A stretch of DNA of 64,000 nucleotides from CAVWCW01 sp963753615 (GTDB taxonomy: Bacteria > Pseudomonadota > Gammaproteobacteria > Chromatiales > Chromatiaceae). The translations under genes were made by a program, and so were the position numbers. How positions within the stretch are numbered: position 1 is the first letter of the stretch; each line of letters opens with the position of its first letter. Below are positions 36,904-46,410 of the stretch, piece after piece. The stretch lies in the NCBI GenBank assembly GCA_963753615.1, contig CAVWCW010000002.1, forward strand, positions 124,001 to 188,000, read 5' to 3'. Under the pieces are notes generated by a model that had not been told where the DNA came from, ran no database searches, and worked only from the letters and a program-made list of their open reading frames with translations.

Positions 36904-39657
36904 TTATTCGGCTTGGTAGCCAAGGATGCCCTCGGTAAGGAAATCGTCGATGCGGTTGCCCACAGCCCCGAGGCCCTTGAGCTCCAGTTGCACCATCAAG
37001 GCGTTCTTGGGGTTTTCGTCCACATCGTTCACGTAGTGCCGCGCCAGAGCCCGGAGCGTCCAACAGCAGTCGTCGTATTCGAAACCGGCGAAGCTGTCCA
37101 TGGTGGTGTCGTAGAACAGGGAATACTTCCAGCGCCCCACCAGGTGCAGGCGGCTACCGAAGGGCCAGCGGAAGGAGAGGTTGACGTCGTCGATGCGGGT
37201 GTCGGTCAGGGTGGTCTGGGTGCCCCGGTTGTAGCGGTAAGAGAGATTGGCGATGCGGTCGGCCGAGTCCTGATAGTGCAGTTGTGCCGATCCCTGGTCG
37301 GTGAAGCCGCCGTCGTGAGGATTCCAGAACAGGCTGCCGCGGGTGCTCCATCTCTCGCTGAGTCGGGCTGCGACCTCCGCGGCAAGGGCCGAGGAATTGT
37401 CGTCCTGCTGCGGCTCGCCCGGCAACTGCACCCGGCGGTCGCGGAAGTAATAGATCTGGCCGATACTGGCGCGCAACAGCTCGGTGCCCGAATCCAGGTC
37501 CAGGGTGCGCGACGTCAGGGCCAACGTCAGCTGGTTGGCGTCGCCGATCCGGTCCCGACCGGTGAATCGGTTTTCGCGGAACAGGCTGTTGAAATTGAAA
37601 CCGATCTCCGCGGTGTCGAAAATCGGGATGTCGGTCTGGTCCTCGTAGGGCGTATACAGGTAGAACAGCCGGGGCTCGAGGGTCTGCAGGGACTCGTAAC
37701 CGAACCAGCCGGTGTCGCGCTCGAATACCAGCCCGCCGTCCAGGCTGACGCTGGGCAGCAGCAGAGACTGGCTGTTGCCTTGGCCGGGGCCGGTGTTGTC
37801 GAGCTGGTAATAACGGTAGTTGAGCAGCAGCTTGGGGGTCAGGTGGCCATAACTGACCCGTAGCGGCAGGCTGACCGCCGGTTCCAGCGCGAAGCGTTGG
37901 CCCACGGTGTTGGCATCGTTGGTGTGGGTGAAGTGGACGTACTCGCTGCCCAGCGAGTAGTTCATGCCGTAGTGTTGTCGCGGCTTGTCCCAGCTGAACA
38001 GCACCTGCGGCATGCGGCTGTAGGGGCGATCCTCGGGCGCGATGGCGGGGTCCACGGTCTGGTAGTACTGTAGTCGGCCGCGCAGAAACCAGTCGTTGCC
38101 GCGATACAGCAGATCGCCCCGGCGCTCCAACTGGCGGCTACTGGAGATCTCCAGGCTGGTGCCGAAGTCTTCCAGATACTGGTCGTCGGAGACGTAATTG
38201 AGGTCGATGTCGGTGCTGAGCCGGGGCCCGAAGCGTCCTTGGTGGCGCATGGCGAACGCCCCGCGCAGCTCCGGGTCGCCCGCCTTGGCATCCCGGTCGT
38301 TGGGCAGGATCTCGGCTTCGATCTCGCCGCGCTGGCTTTGCGTCAGGTAACGGAACTGGCCTCCGAGCATGAAGCCGCGCTTGCTCATGATGCGCGGAAT
38401 CAGGGTGGCATCGTAATTCGGCGCCAGATTGAGATAGTAGGGCACCTTGAGGTCGAAGCCGGTGGTGTCCGAGGTGCCCGCCGAAGGGGCCAGCAACCCG
38501 GACTTGCGGCGGTTGTCGATGGGAAAGCTGGCATAGGGCAGATAGGCTACGGGTACCCCGCCCAGGCGCAGCTTGGCGTGGCGCACCTTGCCGGTGCCGG
38601 TGGCGCGGTCGATCTCCAGGTCTTCTGCCTGCAGCAGCCAGTCGTCCTGGCCCGGACGGCAGGTGCTGTAGGTGATGTCCCGGTAGCGCGATTGTTCCCG
38701 GCTCAACAGTTCGGCCTCGGCCGCCTGGCCGCGGGCGTGGCTGTCGGTGAGCCGATATTCCACCTGTCCCAGGGTGCCCTGCTCGGCGCCCAGGTCGAAG
38801 TGTGCGTTGTCACCGGTCAGGCGCAGGCCGGGCTGCTCGAAGTAGATGTTGCCTTCCGCATCCAGCAATTGTTGCGGGCGGTCGTAGCGCGCCCAATCCG
38901 CCTCCACCCGCGCCTGGTTTCGGACCACCACCACGCCGCCGCTGAATTCGCCGATCTCCTGGTCCGGCCAGACCTGCATGCCGTCGGCGGCAATCTGCAG
39001 TGGGGCCTCGCTGTCGAATTCCAGATCGAGGGCCAGCTTCGCGTCACTGCCCGGAGGCAGGCAACTGTCCCAGTCAAGGCCGTAATCGATATCTGCACCC
39101 GTGGGCAGCAAAGGTTCCAATGGGGGCAGGGCAGCCGGCGCAGCAGCCATGGGTGGTTCAGGCGGGCCCGCCGGGGTTATCGCGCCGGACCCAAGGGGCT
39201 GGGTTACTGGCGGGGGTTCGGGTGCCGGCGCGGGCTGCGGCTCCGGTTCGGGCTCAGGCGCTGGCTCCGGTTCGGGTTCCGGCGCTGGCTCCAGTTCGGT
39301 TTCCGGCGCTGGCGCCGGCACAGACTCGGGTTTCGGTTGGTCTGCGCTCGTCGGCTCGGGTTCGACTCCGGCGGCCGGGGCGGCTCGGAGGGATGGCTGT
39401 TTCGCCGCGGCAGGCGCCGCAGATCCGGGACTCGCAGCGGGCACCGGAGGCGCGCCTAACGCTTCTTCCTGCTCCAATACCGGCGCATCGGTCGGAGCCG
39501 CCGCGGGGGCGCCCGATGTCTGCTGGATACACCGCCAGCTCTGGCTGTTGGGGGCAGGCCGGCAATCCCAGAGAGCTGTCTGCGCACCTGTGCTTGCCGT
39601 CCCGCCGATCAGCAGGCAGCCGCAGACTAGCGGGACGATCCTGGGTCTACCGGGCAT
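36904..39657 (-). CDS. lptD: LPS-assembly protein LptD
   Basis: Outer-membrane beta-barrel that inserts lipopolysaccharide with LptE. From the ATG at 39657 it has 917 residues: a signal peptide, then an unusually long low-complexity stretch rich in Pro/Glu/Ala with many PEPEP repeats (about residues 60-160). The OstA-like beta-jellyroll follows (LQIAADGMQVWPDQEIGEFSGG), then the large LptD barrel (about residue 330 to the end, with SFPIDNRRKSGLLAPS). The upstream open frame is ignored because the signal peptide starts at 39657. Confidence 0.95.
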   Translation of the reverse strand: MPGRPRIVPLVCGCLLIGGTASTGAQTALWDCRPAPNSQSWRCIQQTSGAPAAAPTDAPVLEQEEALGAPPVPAASPGSAAPAAAKQPSLRAAPAAGVEPEPTSADQPKPESVPAPAPETELEPAPEPEPEPAPEPEPEPQPAPAPEPPPVTQPLGSGAITPAGPPEPPMAAAPAALPPLEPLLPTGADIDYGLDWDSCLPPGSDAKLALDLEFDSEAPLQIAADGMQVWPDQEIGEFSGGVVVVRNQARVEADWARYDRPQQLLDAEGNIYFEQPGLRLTGDNAHFDLGAEQGTLGQVEYRLTDSHARGQAAEAELLSREQSRYRDITYSTCRPGQDDWLLQAEDLEIDRATGTGKVRHAKLRLGGVPVAYLPYASFPIDNRRKSGLLAPSAGTSDTTGFDLKVPYYLNLAPNYDATLIPRIMSKRGFMLGGQFRYLTQSQRGEIEAEILPNDRDAKAGDPELRGAFAMRHQGRFGPRLSTDIDLNYVSDDQYLEDFGTSLEISSSRQLERRGDLLYRGNDWFLRGRLQYYQTVDPAIAPEDRPYSRMPQVLFSWDKPRQHYGMNYSLGSEYVHFTHTNDANTVGQRFALEPAVSLPLRVSYGHLTPKLLLNYRYYQLDNTGPGQGNSQSLLLPSVSLDGGLVFERDTGWFGYESLQTLEPRLFYLYTPYEDQTDIPIFDTAEIGFNFNSLFRENRFTGRDRIGDANQLTLALTSRTLDLDSGTELLRASIGQIYYFRDRRVQLPGEPQQDDNSSALAAEVAARLSERWSTRGSLFWNPHDGGFTDQGSAQLHYQDSADRIANLSYRYNRGTQTTLTDTRIDDVNLSFRWPFGSRLHLVGRWKYSLFYDTTMDSFAGFEYDDCCWTLRALARHYVNDVDENPKNALMVQLELKGLGAVGNRIDDFLTEGILGYQAE

Positions 39658-39792
39658 GTGCTTGTCTCGGTTGTATTCGGGCCCGTCGGGCGAATGGCAA
39701 ACGGGCCATAAAATGGCATAGAATCGGCACAACTGCAATTTGTGCGGTGTTTGGGAATTCCCTCCCAGCCGCTCCCGAGCGAGGTTTTCCCC

Positions 39793-40797
39793 ATGGACGA
39801 ACGTTTGTTCGCGCTGGATGACTGGTTGCGCCGCCAGCCCGGACTCCCGCCCTTTTCCCTCGTTCCCGCCTCGGGGGATGCCAGCTTTCGCCGCTATTTC
39901 CGCGTGGTCGGCGCGAACGGCAGTTGCATCGCCATGGATGCGCCGCCGCCCAACGAGGACTGCCGCCCGTTCGTGCGCATCTCGGGCATCCTGCGCGAGT
40001 TGGGTCTGAATGCCCCGCAGGTACGGGCCGCCGACCTGGATCGGGGCTTCCTGCTGCTTGATGACCTGGGGGATCGCCATTACCTCGACGCTCTGGACGA
40101 GGATAGCGTCGAGCGCCTCTATGGCGATGCCCTCGCCGCCTTGGTGGTGATTCAGGCCTGTGGCCCGCGTGCAGGGTTGCCCCCTTACGACAGGCCTCTG
40201 TTGCTGCGGGAGATGGGGCTGTTCCCGCAGTGGTTGCTTCGGGGGCTACTAGGCCTGGAACTGGCGGCGGCGGAGCAGGCGTTGCTGGAGCGGGTGTTTA
40301 CTCTGCTTGCGGATAGCGCCCTTGAACAGCCTCGGGTGTGCGTGCACCGGGACTACCACGCCCGCAACTTGCTGGTTACCGCGGCCCCCAGCCCGGGTAT
40401 CCTCGATTTCCAGGACGCCGTGGTGGGGCCGGTCACCTACGACCTGGTATCGCTGCTTCGCGATTGCTACGTCGCCTGGCCAAGCGATCGGGTCCGGAAC
40501 TGGGTCTTGGGGTACCGCGAACTGGCCTTGCAGTCCGGCGTGGCGCCGGCCCTGGACGAGGCCCAGTTCCTGCGCTGGTTCGATCTGATGGGCGTGCAGC
40601 GCCATCTCAAAGCCAGCGGCATCTTCGCCCGCCTGCAACTGCGCGACGGCAAGTCCGGCTACCTGGCCGATATCCCCCGCACCCTGGCCTATGTGTCGGC
40701 ATTGGGGCCCGAATACCCGGAGCTGCGCGGGCTGGTGGAGCTGATCGAAGAGCGGGTAATGCCGGGGTTGGAGCGGCTGGGGCTGAGGACTTTCTAA
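39793..40797 (+). CDS. amgK: AmgK-like aminoglycoside-phosphotransferase-fold kinase
   Basis: A 334-residue kinase of the APH fold, similar to AmgK, which phosphorylates N-acetylmuramate and N-acetylglucosamine at C1 in peptidoglycan recycling. The catalytic loop is CVHRDYHARNLL, the metal-binding motif is GILDFQDAVVGP, and the N-terminal phosphate-binding region reads PASGDASFRRYFRV. The ATG at 39793 is chosen on family length. It is divergent from lptD, as amgK often is, but the usual partner murU does not follow here; a vanZ/purD cluster converges instead. Confidence 0.85.
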   Translation: MDERLFALDDWLRRQPGLPPFSLVPASGDASFRRYFRVVGANGSCIAMDAPPPNEDCRPFVRISGILRELGLNAPQVRAADLDRGFLLLDDLGDRHYLDALDEDSVERLYGDALAALVVIQACGPRAGLPPYDRPLLLREMGLFPQWLLRGLLGLELAAAEQALLERVFTLLADSALEQPRVCVHRDYHARNLLVTAAPSPGILDFQDAVVGPVTYDLVSLLRDCYVAWPSDRVRNWVLGYRELALQSGVAPALDEAQFLRWFDLMGVQRHLKASGIFARLQLRDGKSGYLADIPRTLAYVSALGPEYPELRGLVELIEERVMPGLERLGLRTF

Positions 40798-40801
40798 CGC
40801 C

Positions 40802-41188
40802 TTACCCCTCACCTACTTGCCAGCGCCTCGCAAACGGCGGGTGTCGGCGCAACAGCGGCACCGAGGCGGCGTACAGCCCCATCCCCAGGGCGTCGGCAGC
40901 CAGATCGAGCAGGGAGAAGTCGCGGTAGGGGAGGAAGCGCTGGATGCCCTCCAGAAGCAGGCCATAACCGAGTAGAGCCAGGAACTTGGTTGGCCCGAAG
41001 CCGTTGCCGCGGAAGGCGAAGTCGCTCAGCAGGGCGAGGGTGAAGAAGGCGGCCAGGTGGTTGAGCTTGTCGCTAAGGTCGAAAATGACCGGGCCGGGGA
41101 CTTCGGTGGTGGCGAGCCAGGTGGTCAGGGTCAGCCCGAGGCCCAGCAGCAGGCGGAAGGTCCCGGTGCCGGGCAGATTCTGGGTCAC
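40802..41188 (-). CDS. VanZ-like family membrane protein
   Basis: A 128-residue protein with three or four membrane helices and the VanZ-like pattern DKLNHLAAFFTLALLSDFAF then GYGLLLEGIQRFLPYRDFSLLDLAADALG. Its GTG start overlaps the purD stop (GTGA), so it is the last gene of the leftward block. Role unknown; VanZ itself gives low-level teicoplanin resistance in enterococci, but most relatives are uncharacterised. Confidence 0.82.
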   Translation of the reverse strand: MTQNLPGTGTFRLLLGLGLTLTTWLATTEVPGPVIFDLSDKLNHLAAFFTLALLSDFAFRGNGFGPTKFLALLGYGLLLEGIQRFLPYRDFSLLDLAADALGMGLYAASVPLLRRHPPFARRWQVGEG

Positions 41189-42465
41189 TCGCGGCCGATG
41201 GCGCGGTAGCCGATGTCGTCCCGGTAATAAACGTCCTTCCAGCGAATCCGGTGCACCTGCTCATAGGCGCGTCGCTGTGCCTCGGCCACGTCGGCGCCCA
41301 GGGCCGTTACACAAAGCACCCGGCCGCCGCTGGTCACGACCTGGCCGTCGCGCTCGGCGGTGCCGGCATGGAATACCTTGCGCTCCGGTTCTTCGCCCGT
41401 CGGCAGGCCGCTGATTGGGAGGCCCTTGGCATAGGCGTCCGGATAGCCGCCTGCGGCCATCACCACACCCAGCGAGGCGCGGGGGTCCCAGTCGGTTGTG
41501 CACTGGTCGAGCCGGCCCTCAAGGGCGGCCTGGCAGAGCGCCACCAGGTCGGAACGCAGGCGCAGCAAAATGGGCTGGGTCTCCGGATCGCCGAAGCGGC
41601 AGTTGTATTCCAGTACCTTGGGGGTGCCGTGGGCGTCGATCATCACTCCGGCGTAGAGGAAGCCGGTGTAGGGATGGCCCTCAGCGGCCATGCCCTCGAC
41701 CGTGGGTCGGATCACCTGCTCCATGATGCGCTCATGCATTTCCGGGGTCACGACGGGCGCCGGGGAATAGGCGCCCATGCCGCCGGTGTTAGGGCCCTCG
41801 TCGCCGTTGTCCCGGGCCTTGTGGTCCTGGGAACTGGCCATGGGCAGAATGTGTGCGCCGTCGACCATACAGATGAAGCTGGCTTCCTCGCCCTGCAGGT
41901 ATTCTTCGATCACCACCCGGTGCCCGGCATCGCCGAAACGGTTGCCGGCCAACATGTCGCGCACCGCCGCTTCCGCGGTCGCCAGGTCCTGTGCCAGGAT
42001 CACCCCTTTGCCGGCGGCCAGGCCGTCGGCTTTGACCACGATCGGGGCGCCGACCTGGCGCAGGTACGACAACGCCGGTTCAAGCTCGGTGAACTTGTCG
42101 TAGCAGGCGGTGGGAATTCGGTGGCGGGCGAGGAAGTCCTTGGTAAAGGCCTTGGAGCCTTCGAGCTGGGCTGCGCCCTGGCTGGGCCCGAAGCAGGCCA
42201 GGCCGGCGGCCTGGAAACGGTCCACCACCCCGGCCACCAGGGGCGCTTCCGGACCAACGATGGTCAGGCCGATGCCGGTGTCCCGGGCAAAGGCGAGCAG
42301 CCCGTCCAGGTCTTCGGCACCGATGGCGACGTTCTCCAGCCCGGGCTCCAGCGCCGTGCCGGCGTTGCCGGGGGCGACGAACACCCGCTCGGCCAGCGGC
42401 GACTGGGCGGCCTTCCAGGCCAACGCGTGTTCGCGCCCGCCGCCGCCGATGATCAGTACCTTCAT
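41185..42465 (-). CDS. purD: Phosphoribosylamine-glycine ligase
   Basis: GAR synthetase of purine synthesis, 426 residues, ATP-grasp fold. The N-terminal MKVLIIGGGGREHALAWK, the ATP-binding PIVVKADGLAAGKGVI, and GPNTGGMGAYSPAPVV with EYNCRFGDPETQ are all intact. It follows purH by 13 bases, the standard purHD order. Confidence 0.97.
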   Translation of the reverse strand: MKVLIIGGGGREHALAWKAAQSPLAERVFVAPGNAGTALEPGLENVAIGAEDLDGLLAFARDTGIGLTIVGPEAPLVAGVVDRFQAAGLACFGPSQGAAQLEGSKAFTKDFLARHRIPTACYDKFTELEPALSYLRQVGAPIVVKADGLAAGKGVILAQDLATAEAAVRDMLAGNRFGDAGHRVVIEEYLQGEEASFICMVDGAHILPMASSQDHKARDNGDEGPNTGGMGAYSPAPVVTPEMHERIMEQVIRPTVEGMAAEGHPYTGFLYAGVMIDAHGTPKVLEYNCRFGDPETQPILLRLRSDLVALCQAALEGRLDQCTTDWDPRASLGVVMAAGGYPDAYAKGLPISGLPTGEEPERKVFHAGTAERDGQVVTSGGRVLCVTALGADVAEAQRRAYEQVHRIRWKDVYYRDDIGYRAIGRE

Positions 42466-42478
42466 GCCGGGCCGTTCC

Positions 42479-44038
42479 TCAGTGGCGGAAGTGGCGCATG
42501 CCGGTGAACACCATGGCGATGCCGTGCTCGTTGGCGGCGGCGATGACTTCGTCGTCTCGCATTGAGCCGCCGGGCTGGATCACCGCGGTAATCCCGGCTT
42601 CGGCGGCGTTGTCCAGGCCATCGCGGAAGGGGAAGAAGGCGTCCGACGCCATCACCGCGCCCTGGACCTCGAGACCAGCCTGCTCGGCCTTGATGCCGGC
42701 AATGCGGGCGCTGTTGATGCGACTCATCTGGCCGGCGCCGACACCGATGGTCATGCGGTCCTTGCCGTACACGATGGCGTTGGACTTGACGAACTTCGCG
42801 ACCCGCCAGGTGAACAGCAGGTCCTGCATCTCCTGCTCGCTGGGGGCGCGCTCGGTCACCACCTTGAGCTCGCCGTGCAGGGCCAGGTCCGCCGCTTGCA
42901 CCAGCAGGCCGCCATTGACCCGCTTGAAGTCGAGCCGGTGCAGGGCTTCGGCGGTCCAGTCGCCACATGCCAGCAGGCGCACGTTCTTCTTTCTGGCCAC
43001 TGCCGCGGCGGCGGCATCGGAGACGCTGGGGGCGATGATCACCTCGACGAACTGGCGCTCGACGATGGCCGCGGCGGTGACCTCGTCGAGTTCCTGGTTG
43101 AAGGCAATGATGCCGCCAAAAGCGGATTCCGGATCCGTGCTGAAGGCGCGCTCGTAAGCGCTCAACAGGTTGTCGCCGCAGGCCACGCCGCAGGGGTTGG
43201 CGTGTTTGACGATGACGCAGCAGGGGGCCTCTTCAAAGTTCTTGATGCACTCCAGTGCCGCATCGGTATCCGCGATATTGTTGTACGAAAGCTCCTTGCC
43301 CTGGATCTGGCGGGCGGTGGCGACGCTCGCCTCGTCGATCTGGCGCTCGACGAAGAAGGCGGCGTTCTGATGCGGGTTTTCTCCGTAGCGCATGGTCTGC
43401 TTCTGCAGATACTGCAGGTTCAGGGTGCGCGGAAACTCCGACGGCTCGGGCCCGGTGCGGGCGCCGAGGTAATTCGCGATGGCGCCGTCGTAGCCGGCAG
43501 TGTGCTCGAAGGTCTTGACCGCCAAGTCGAACCGAGTGGCGTCGCTCACCGCCCCGCCGTGGTCCGCGAGTTCCGCCAGCACCCGGGAATAGTCGGCGCT
43601 GTCCACCACCACCGTGACGTCCTTATGGTTCTTGGCGGCAGCTCGCAGCATGGTGGGGCCGCCGATGTCGATGTTTTCGATCGCCTTGTCGAGCGGGCAG
43701 TCCGGGTCCGCCACGGTGTCTTCGAAGGGGTAGAGATTGACCGCGATCAGGTCGATAGGGTGGATTTCGTTTTCCTTCATCACCCGGTCGTCGGTGCCGC
43801 GCCGCCCCAGGATGCCGCCATGAATCTTCGGGTGCAGGGTCTTGACCCGACCGTCCATCATCTCCGGGAAGCCGGTGTAGTCGGACACCTCGGTGACCGG
43901 GATATCGTTTTCGGTCAGCAGGCGGGAGGTGCCGCCGGTGGACAGGATTTCCACCCCGCGCTCGGTGAGCGCGCGGGCGAAGTCGACGATGCCGTGTTTG
44001 TCGGAAACGCTGATCAAGGCTCTCTTGATGGGTTTCAT
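42479..44038 (-). CDS. purH: Bifunctional AICAR transformylase / IMP cyclohydrolase
   Basis: Catalyses the last two steps to IMP. From the ATG at 44038 it has 519 residues. The IMP cyclohydrolase (MGS-like) domain opens with RALISVSDKHGIVDFAR and contains GRVKTLHPKIHGGIL. The transformylase domain contains KHANPCGVA, SFGGIIAFN-like sequence (SAFGGIIAFNQELD) and the closing FFPFRDGLDNAAEAGI. The fis gene lies 35 bases upstream, giving dusB-fis-purHD. Confidence 0.97.
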   Translation of the reverse strand: MKPIKRALISVSDKHGIVDFARALTERGVEILSTGGTSRLLTENDIPVTEVSDYTGFPEMMDGRVKTLHPKIHGGILGRRGTDDRVMKENEIHPIDLIAVNLYPFEDTVADPDCPLDKAIENIDIGGPTMLRAAAKNHKDVTVVVDSADYSRVLAELADHGGAVSDATRFDLAVKTFEHTAGYDGAIANYLGARTGPEPSEFPRTLNLQYLQKQTMRYGENPHQNAAFFVERQIDEASVATARQIQGKELSYNNIADTDAALECIKNFEEAPCCVIVKHANPCGVACGDNLLSAYERAFSTDPESAFGGIIAFNQELDEVTAAAIVERQFVEVIIAPSVSDAAAAAVARKKNVRLLACGDWTAEALHRLDFKRVNGGLLVQAADLALHGELKVVTERAPSEQEMQDLLFTWRVAKFVKSNAIVYGKDRMTIGVGAGQMSRINSARIAGIKAEQAGLEVQGAVMASDAFFPFRDGLDNAAEAGITAVIQPGGSMRDDEVIAAANEHGIAMVFTGMRHFRH

Positions 44039-44073
44039 GCTGAGGTCCTTCAGGGCCGGCGCCTCGGCGGCGC

Positions 44074-44376
44074 TCATCCCAGGTCGTAATGGGCGAGTTT
44101 CTTGCGCAGGGTGCTGCGGCTGATACCGAGCAGGGATGCGGCCTTGGTTTGGTTGCCGCCGGTATGCCGCATCACGGTCTGCAACAAGGGTTCTTCGACC
44201 TCCGACATCACCATCTGGTATAGCCCCTGGCTGTCGTGATCTCCGAGCTGTTCGAAGTAGCTGTTCAGGGCTTCGCGCACGCACTCGCGCAGGGGTTCGC
44301 TGGCGTGGGTTTTGGCGACCTGGAATATCGGAGCGCCGGACTCATGCGCTTCTGCTAGGGCTTCGGTGTTAATCAT
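44074..44376 (-). CDS. fis: DNA-binding protein Fis
   Basis: Nucleoid-associated activator, 100 residues. The dimerisation part (PLRECVREALNSYFEQL) and the C-terminal helix-turn-helix (TGGNQTKAASLLGISRSTLRKKLAHY) are canonical. Its start overlaps the dusB stop by four bases, the conserved dusB-fis arrangement, in which fis is controlled from the dusB promoter. Confidence 0.97.
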   Translation of the reverse strand: MINTEALAEAHESGAPIFQVAKTHASEPLRECVREALNSYFEQLGDHDSQGLYQMVMSEVEEPLLQTVMRHTGGNQTKAASLLGISRSTLRKKLAHYDLG

Positions 44377-45359
44377 GCTGCCAAGCCTTTCTCGTTATTG
44401 TTCTGGTCGAACAAGCGCCGAATCATTTGGCGTTGCACGGCGACTGACTCCGTCTGGTTGATCTTTCGGCGGAATTCCTCTCCACCGGGTTGGGTCTTGC
44501 TATACCACGCGAGGTGCTTGCGCGCTATACGCACCCCTCGGTGTTCGCCGTAGAAGTCGTACAGGGCCTCCAGGTGCCCGAGCAGGGTGTCACGCACCCA
44601 ATCCGTGGGCGGCTCGGGGAGGCGTTCCCCGTGCCGAAGGTAGTGCTCGATCTCGAGGAAGATCCAGGGTCGTCCCTGCGCCGCGCGGCCGATCATCAGG
44701 GCGTCGGCCCCGGTCTCGTCCAGCACCCGGCGTGCCTGCTCCGGGCCGGTGATATCACCATTGGCAATTACCGGGATGGAGACGCTTTGCTTGATTTGAC
44801 GGATGGTGTCGTATTCCGCCCGGCCAGCGAAGCGGCAGGCGCGGGTGCGCCCGTGCACCGCAAGGGCTTGAACCCCCGCGTCCTCGGCGATGCGGGCGAT
44901 CTCCAAACCGTTGCGGTGCTCTGGATCCCAACCGGTGCGGATCTTCAGGGTCACAGGCACGGTCACCGCGTTGACCACAGCGCGCAGTATCTCGTCCACG
45001 CGCCGGGGTTGCTGCAGCAGCGCCGAGCCGGCAGCCACCCGGCATACCTTCTTGGCCGGACAGCCCATGTTGATGTCGATGATCTGCGCCCCCCGGTCCA
45101 CATTGGCACGTGCGCCGTCAGCCATCACCTTGGGGTCTGCGCCGACGATCTGCACCGACACCGGCGTTTCCTCGCCGACGTGGTTGAGGCGGCGCAGCGT
45201 CTTGCCGGTGGCGTGCAGGGCGCAGTTGGCGGATACCATCTCGGAAACCGTCAGGCCGGCGCCAAGGCGCCGGCAAAGCTGGCGGAACGGCCGGTCGGTG
45301 ACGCCGGCCATGGGGGCGAGCACCAGATTATTGGCCAACTGATAAGGTCCGATGCGCAT
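44373..45359 (-). CDS. dusB: tRNA-dihydrouridine synthase B
   Basis: FMN enzyme of 328 residues that reduces uridine in tRNA. Motifs are LAPMAGVTDRPFR, NMGCPAKKVCRVAAGSALL (with the catalytic cysteine region), AVHGRTRACRFAGRAEYDTI and NGDITGPEQARRVLDETGADALMIGRAAQG. First gene of dusB-fis-purHD; 117 bases separate it from the DUF3426 gene, room for the fis operon promoter. Confidence 0.95.
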   Translation of the reverse strand: MRIGPYQLANNLVLAPMAGVTDRPFRQLCRRLGAGLTVSEMVSANCALHATGKTLRRLNHVGEETPVSVQIVGADPKVMADGARANVDRGAQIIDINMGCPAKKVCRVAAGSALLQQPRRVDEILRAVVNAVTVPVTLKIRTGWDPEHRNGLEIARIAEDAGVQALAVHGRTRACRFAGRAEYDTIRQIKQSVSIPVIANGDITGPEQARRVLDETGADALMIGRAAQGRPWIFLEIEHYLRHGERLPEPPTDWVRDTLLGHLEALYDFYGEHRGVRIARKHLAWYSKTQPGGEEFRRKINQTESVAVQRQMIRRLFDQNNNEKGLAA

Positions 45360-45476
45360 ATCAGTTTCGCGAGGGTGTCCGAAAAAAAGGGGGGTGTGAA
45401 GGCTATGAATACTACCCCAAACCAGGGTGCCGGCAAAGCCTCTCGGGCCTGTTTCCTGCGCCGCTGGTTCAGGTGC

Positions 45477-46403
45477 TCAGAGGAAGTCGAAGCGGAAGCC
45501 GTTGACCGGGGTGGCGGGCTGCTGCAGTTCCAGGCTGATTCGCACTTGCTCCTTGGGCGGCAGCAATCCCCGGGTTGGGGCCTCCAGGTACTCTTCGGGG
45601 AGAAACGCCCGTTGCGCCACCAGTTCGCCGGTTTCGGAGAACAGGCTGAGCTGGACCCGGGGGAAGGGCTGGGCGTGGTCGGCCAAGTTGGCGAACACCA
45701 GGCGCAGGGCCAGGCGCGGCGGCATCCCCCCCTCCGGGCGGATGTCCCGGCTCACAATCTCCAGTCGTTCGAGATTTCGACGCTCCGGCAGGCGGCAGCC
45801 GGCCAGGCTGCAAAACGCCTGCAGCATGGCGTGGCCGGTGGGGTGGTAGATCAGCTTGCCGCGCTCGAACCAAGCCAACTGCAGCGCCAGGATCAGCACC
45901 AGGGCGAGGCTGCCCAGGCCCCAGGCCAGGCGCGACACCAGAGTGTTGCTCGCCACGCCTTCCGAGCCGGCCGACTCGAGATCGGGCAGCCCGGGCGGGA
46001 TCTCGAACGGCATCGGGGTGGGCGCGGACGTCAATTGTTCCGCTAGCGGTCCTGTCTGCCCTGGGACTGTTTCCCGGGGGAGGTCGGCGGTGGGGCCAAA
46101 AGCTCTGTTCGGTTCCGTGCCCTCGCCCTCTAGCAGTTCGTCTCGCAGATCGAACTGCTTGGGCCGCAGTGGCTTGCCCGGTGCAGGCAGAGGTTCCCGC
46201 AGAAACGGATTCTCGATCTGGCCGGGGGACGGCTCAGGGTCATTGCCCGCCAAAGGGCTTACCGGTTGCGTCTCATCCAGGCTTTTGAGGGCGTCGAACA
46301 CCGCCCCGCAGTTGCCGCAGCGGACCCATCCCCCAGCCGCTCGCAGGTGCTCGGGGGTGACGCGGAATCGGGTGGTGCAGTCTGGGCACTCGGCGGACAG
46401 CAT
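45477..46403 (-). CDS. Zinc-ribbon and DUF3426 membrane protein
   Basis: A 308-residue protein from the ATG at 46403. It has an N-terminal MJ0042-type zinc ribbon (CPDCTTRFRVTPEHLRAAGGWVRCGNCGAVFDA), a disordered linker, and one membrane helix near residue 180 (LGSLALVLILALQLAWF). The C-terminal DUF3426 beta-domain contains NLERLEIVSRDIR and FANLADHAQPFPRVQLSLFSETG. This gene commonly lies between prmA and dusB in gammaproteobacteria; its function is not known. Confidence 0.85.
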   Translation of the reverse strand: MLSAECPDCTTRFRVTPEHLRAAGGWVRCGNCGAVFDALKSLDETQPVSPLAGNDPEPSPGQIENPFLREPLPAPGKPLRPKQFDLRDELLEGEGTEPNRAFGPTADLPRETVPGQTGPLAEQLTSAPTPMPFEIPPGLPDLESAGSEGVASNTLVSRLAWGLGSLALVLILALQLAWFERGKLIYHPTGHAMLQAFCSLAGCRLPERRNLERLEIVSRDIRPEGGMPPRLALRLVFANLADHAQPFPRVQLSLFSETGELVAQRAFLPEEYLEAPTRGLLPPKEQVRISLELQQPATPVNGFRFDFL

Positions 46404-46410
46404 GGTGCGC

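Noticed and set aside
35066..36919. 617-codon plus-strand frame opposite surA and pdxA
   Set aside because: Antisense to two well-conserved genes and without recognisable domains.
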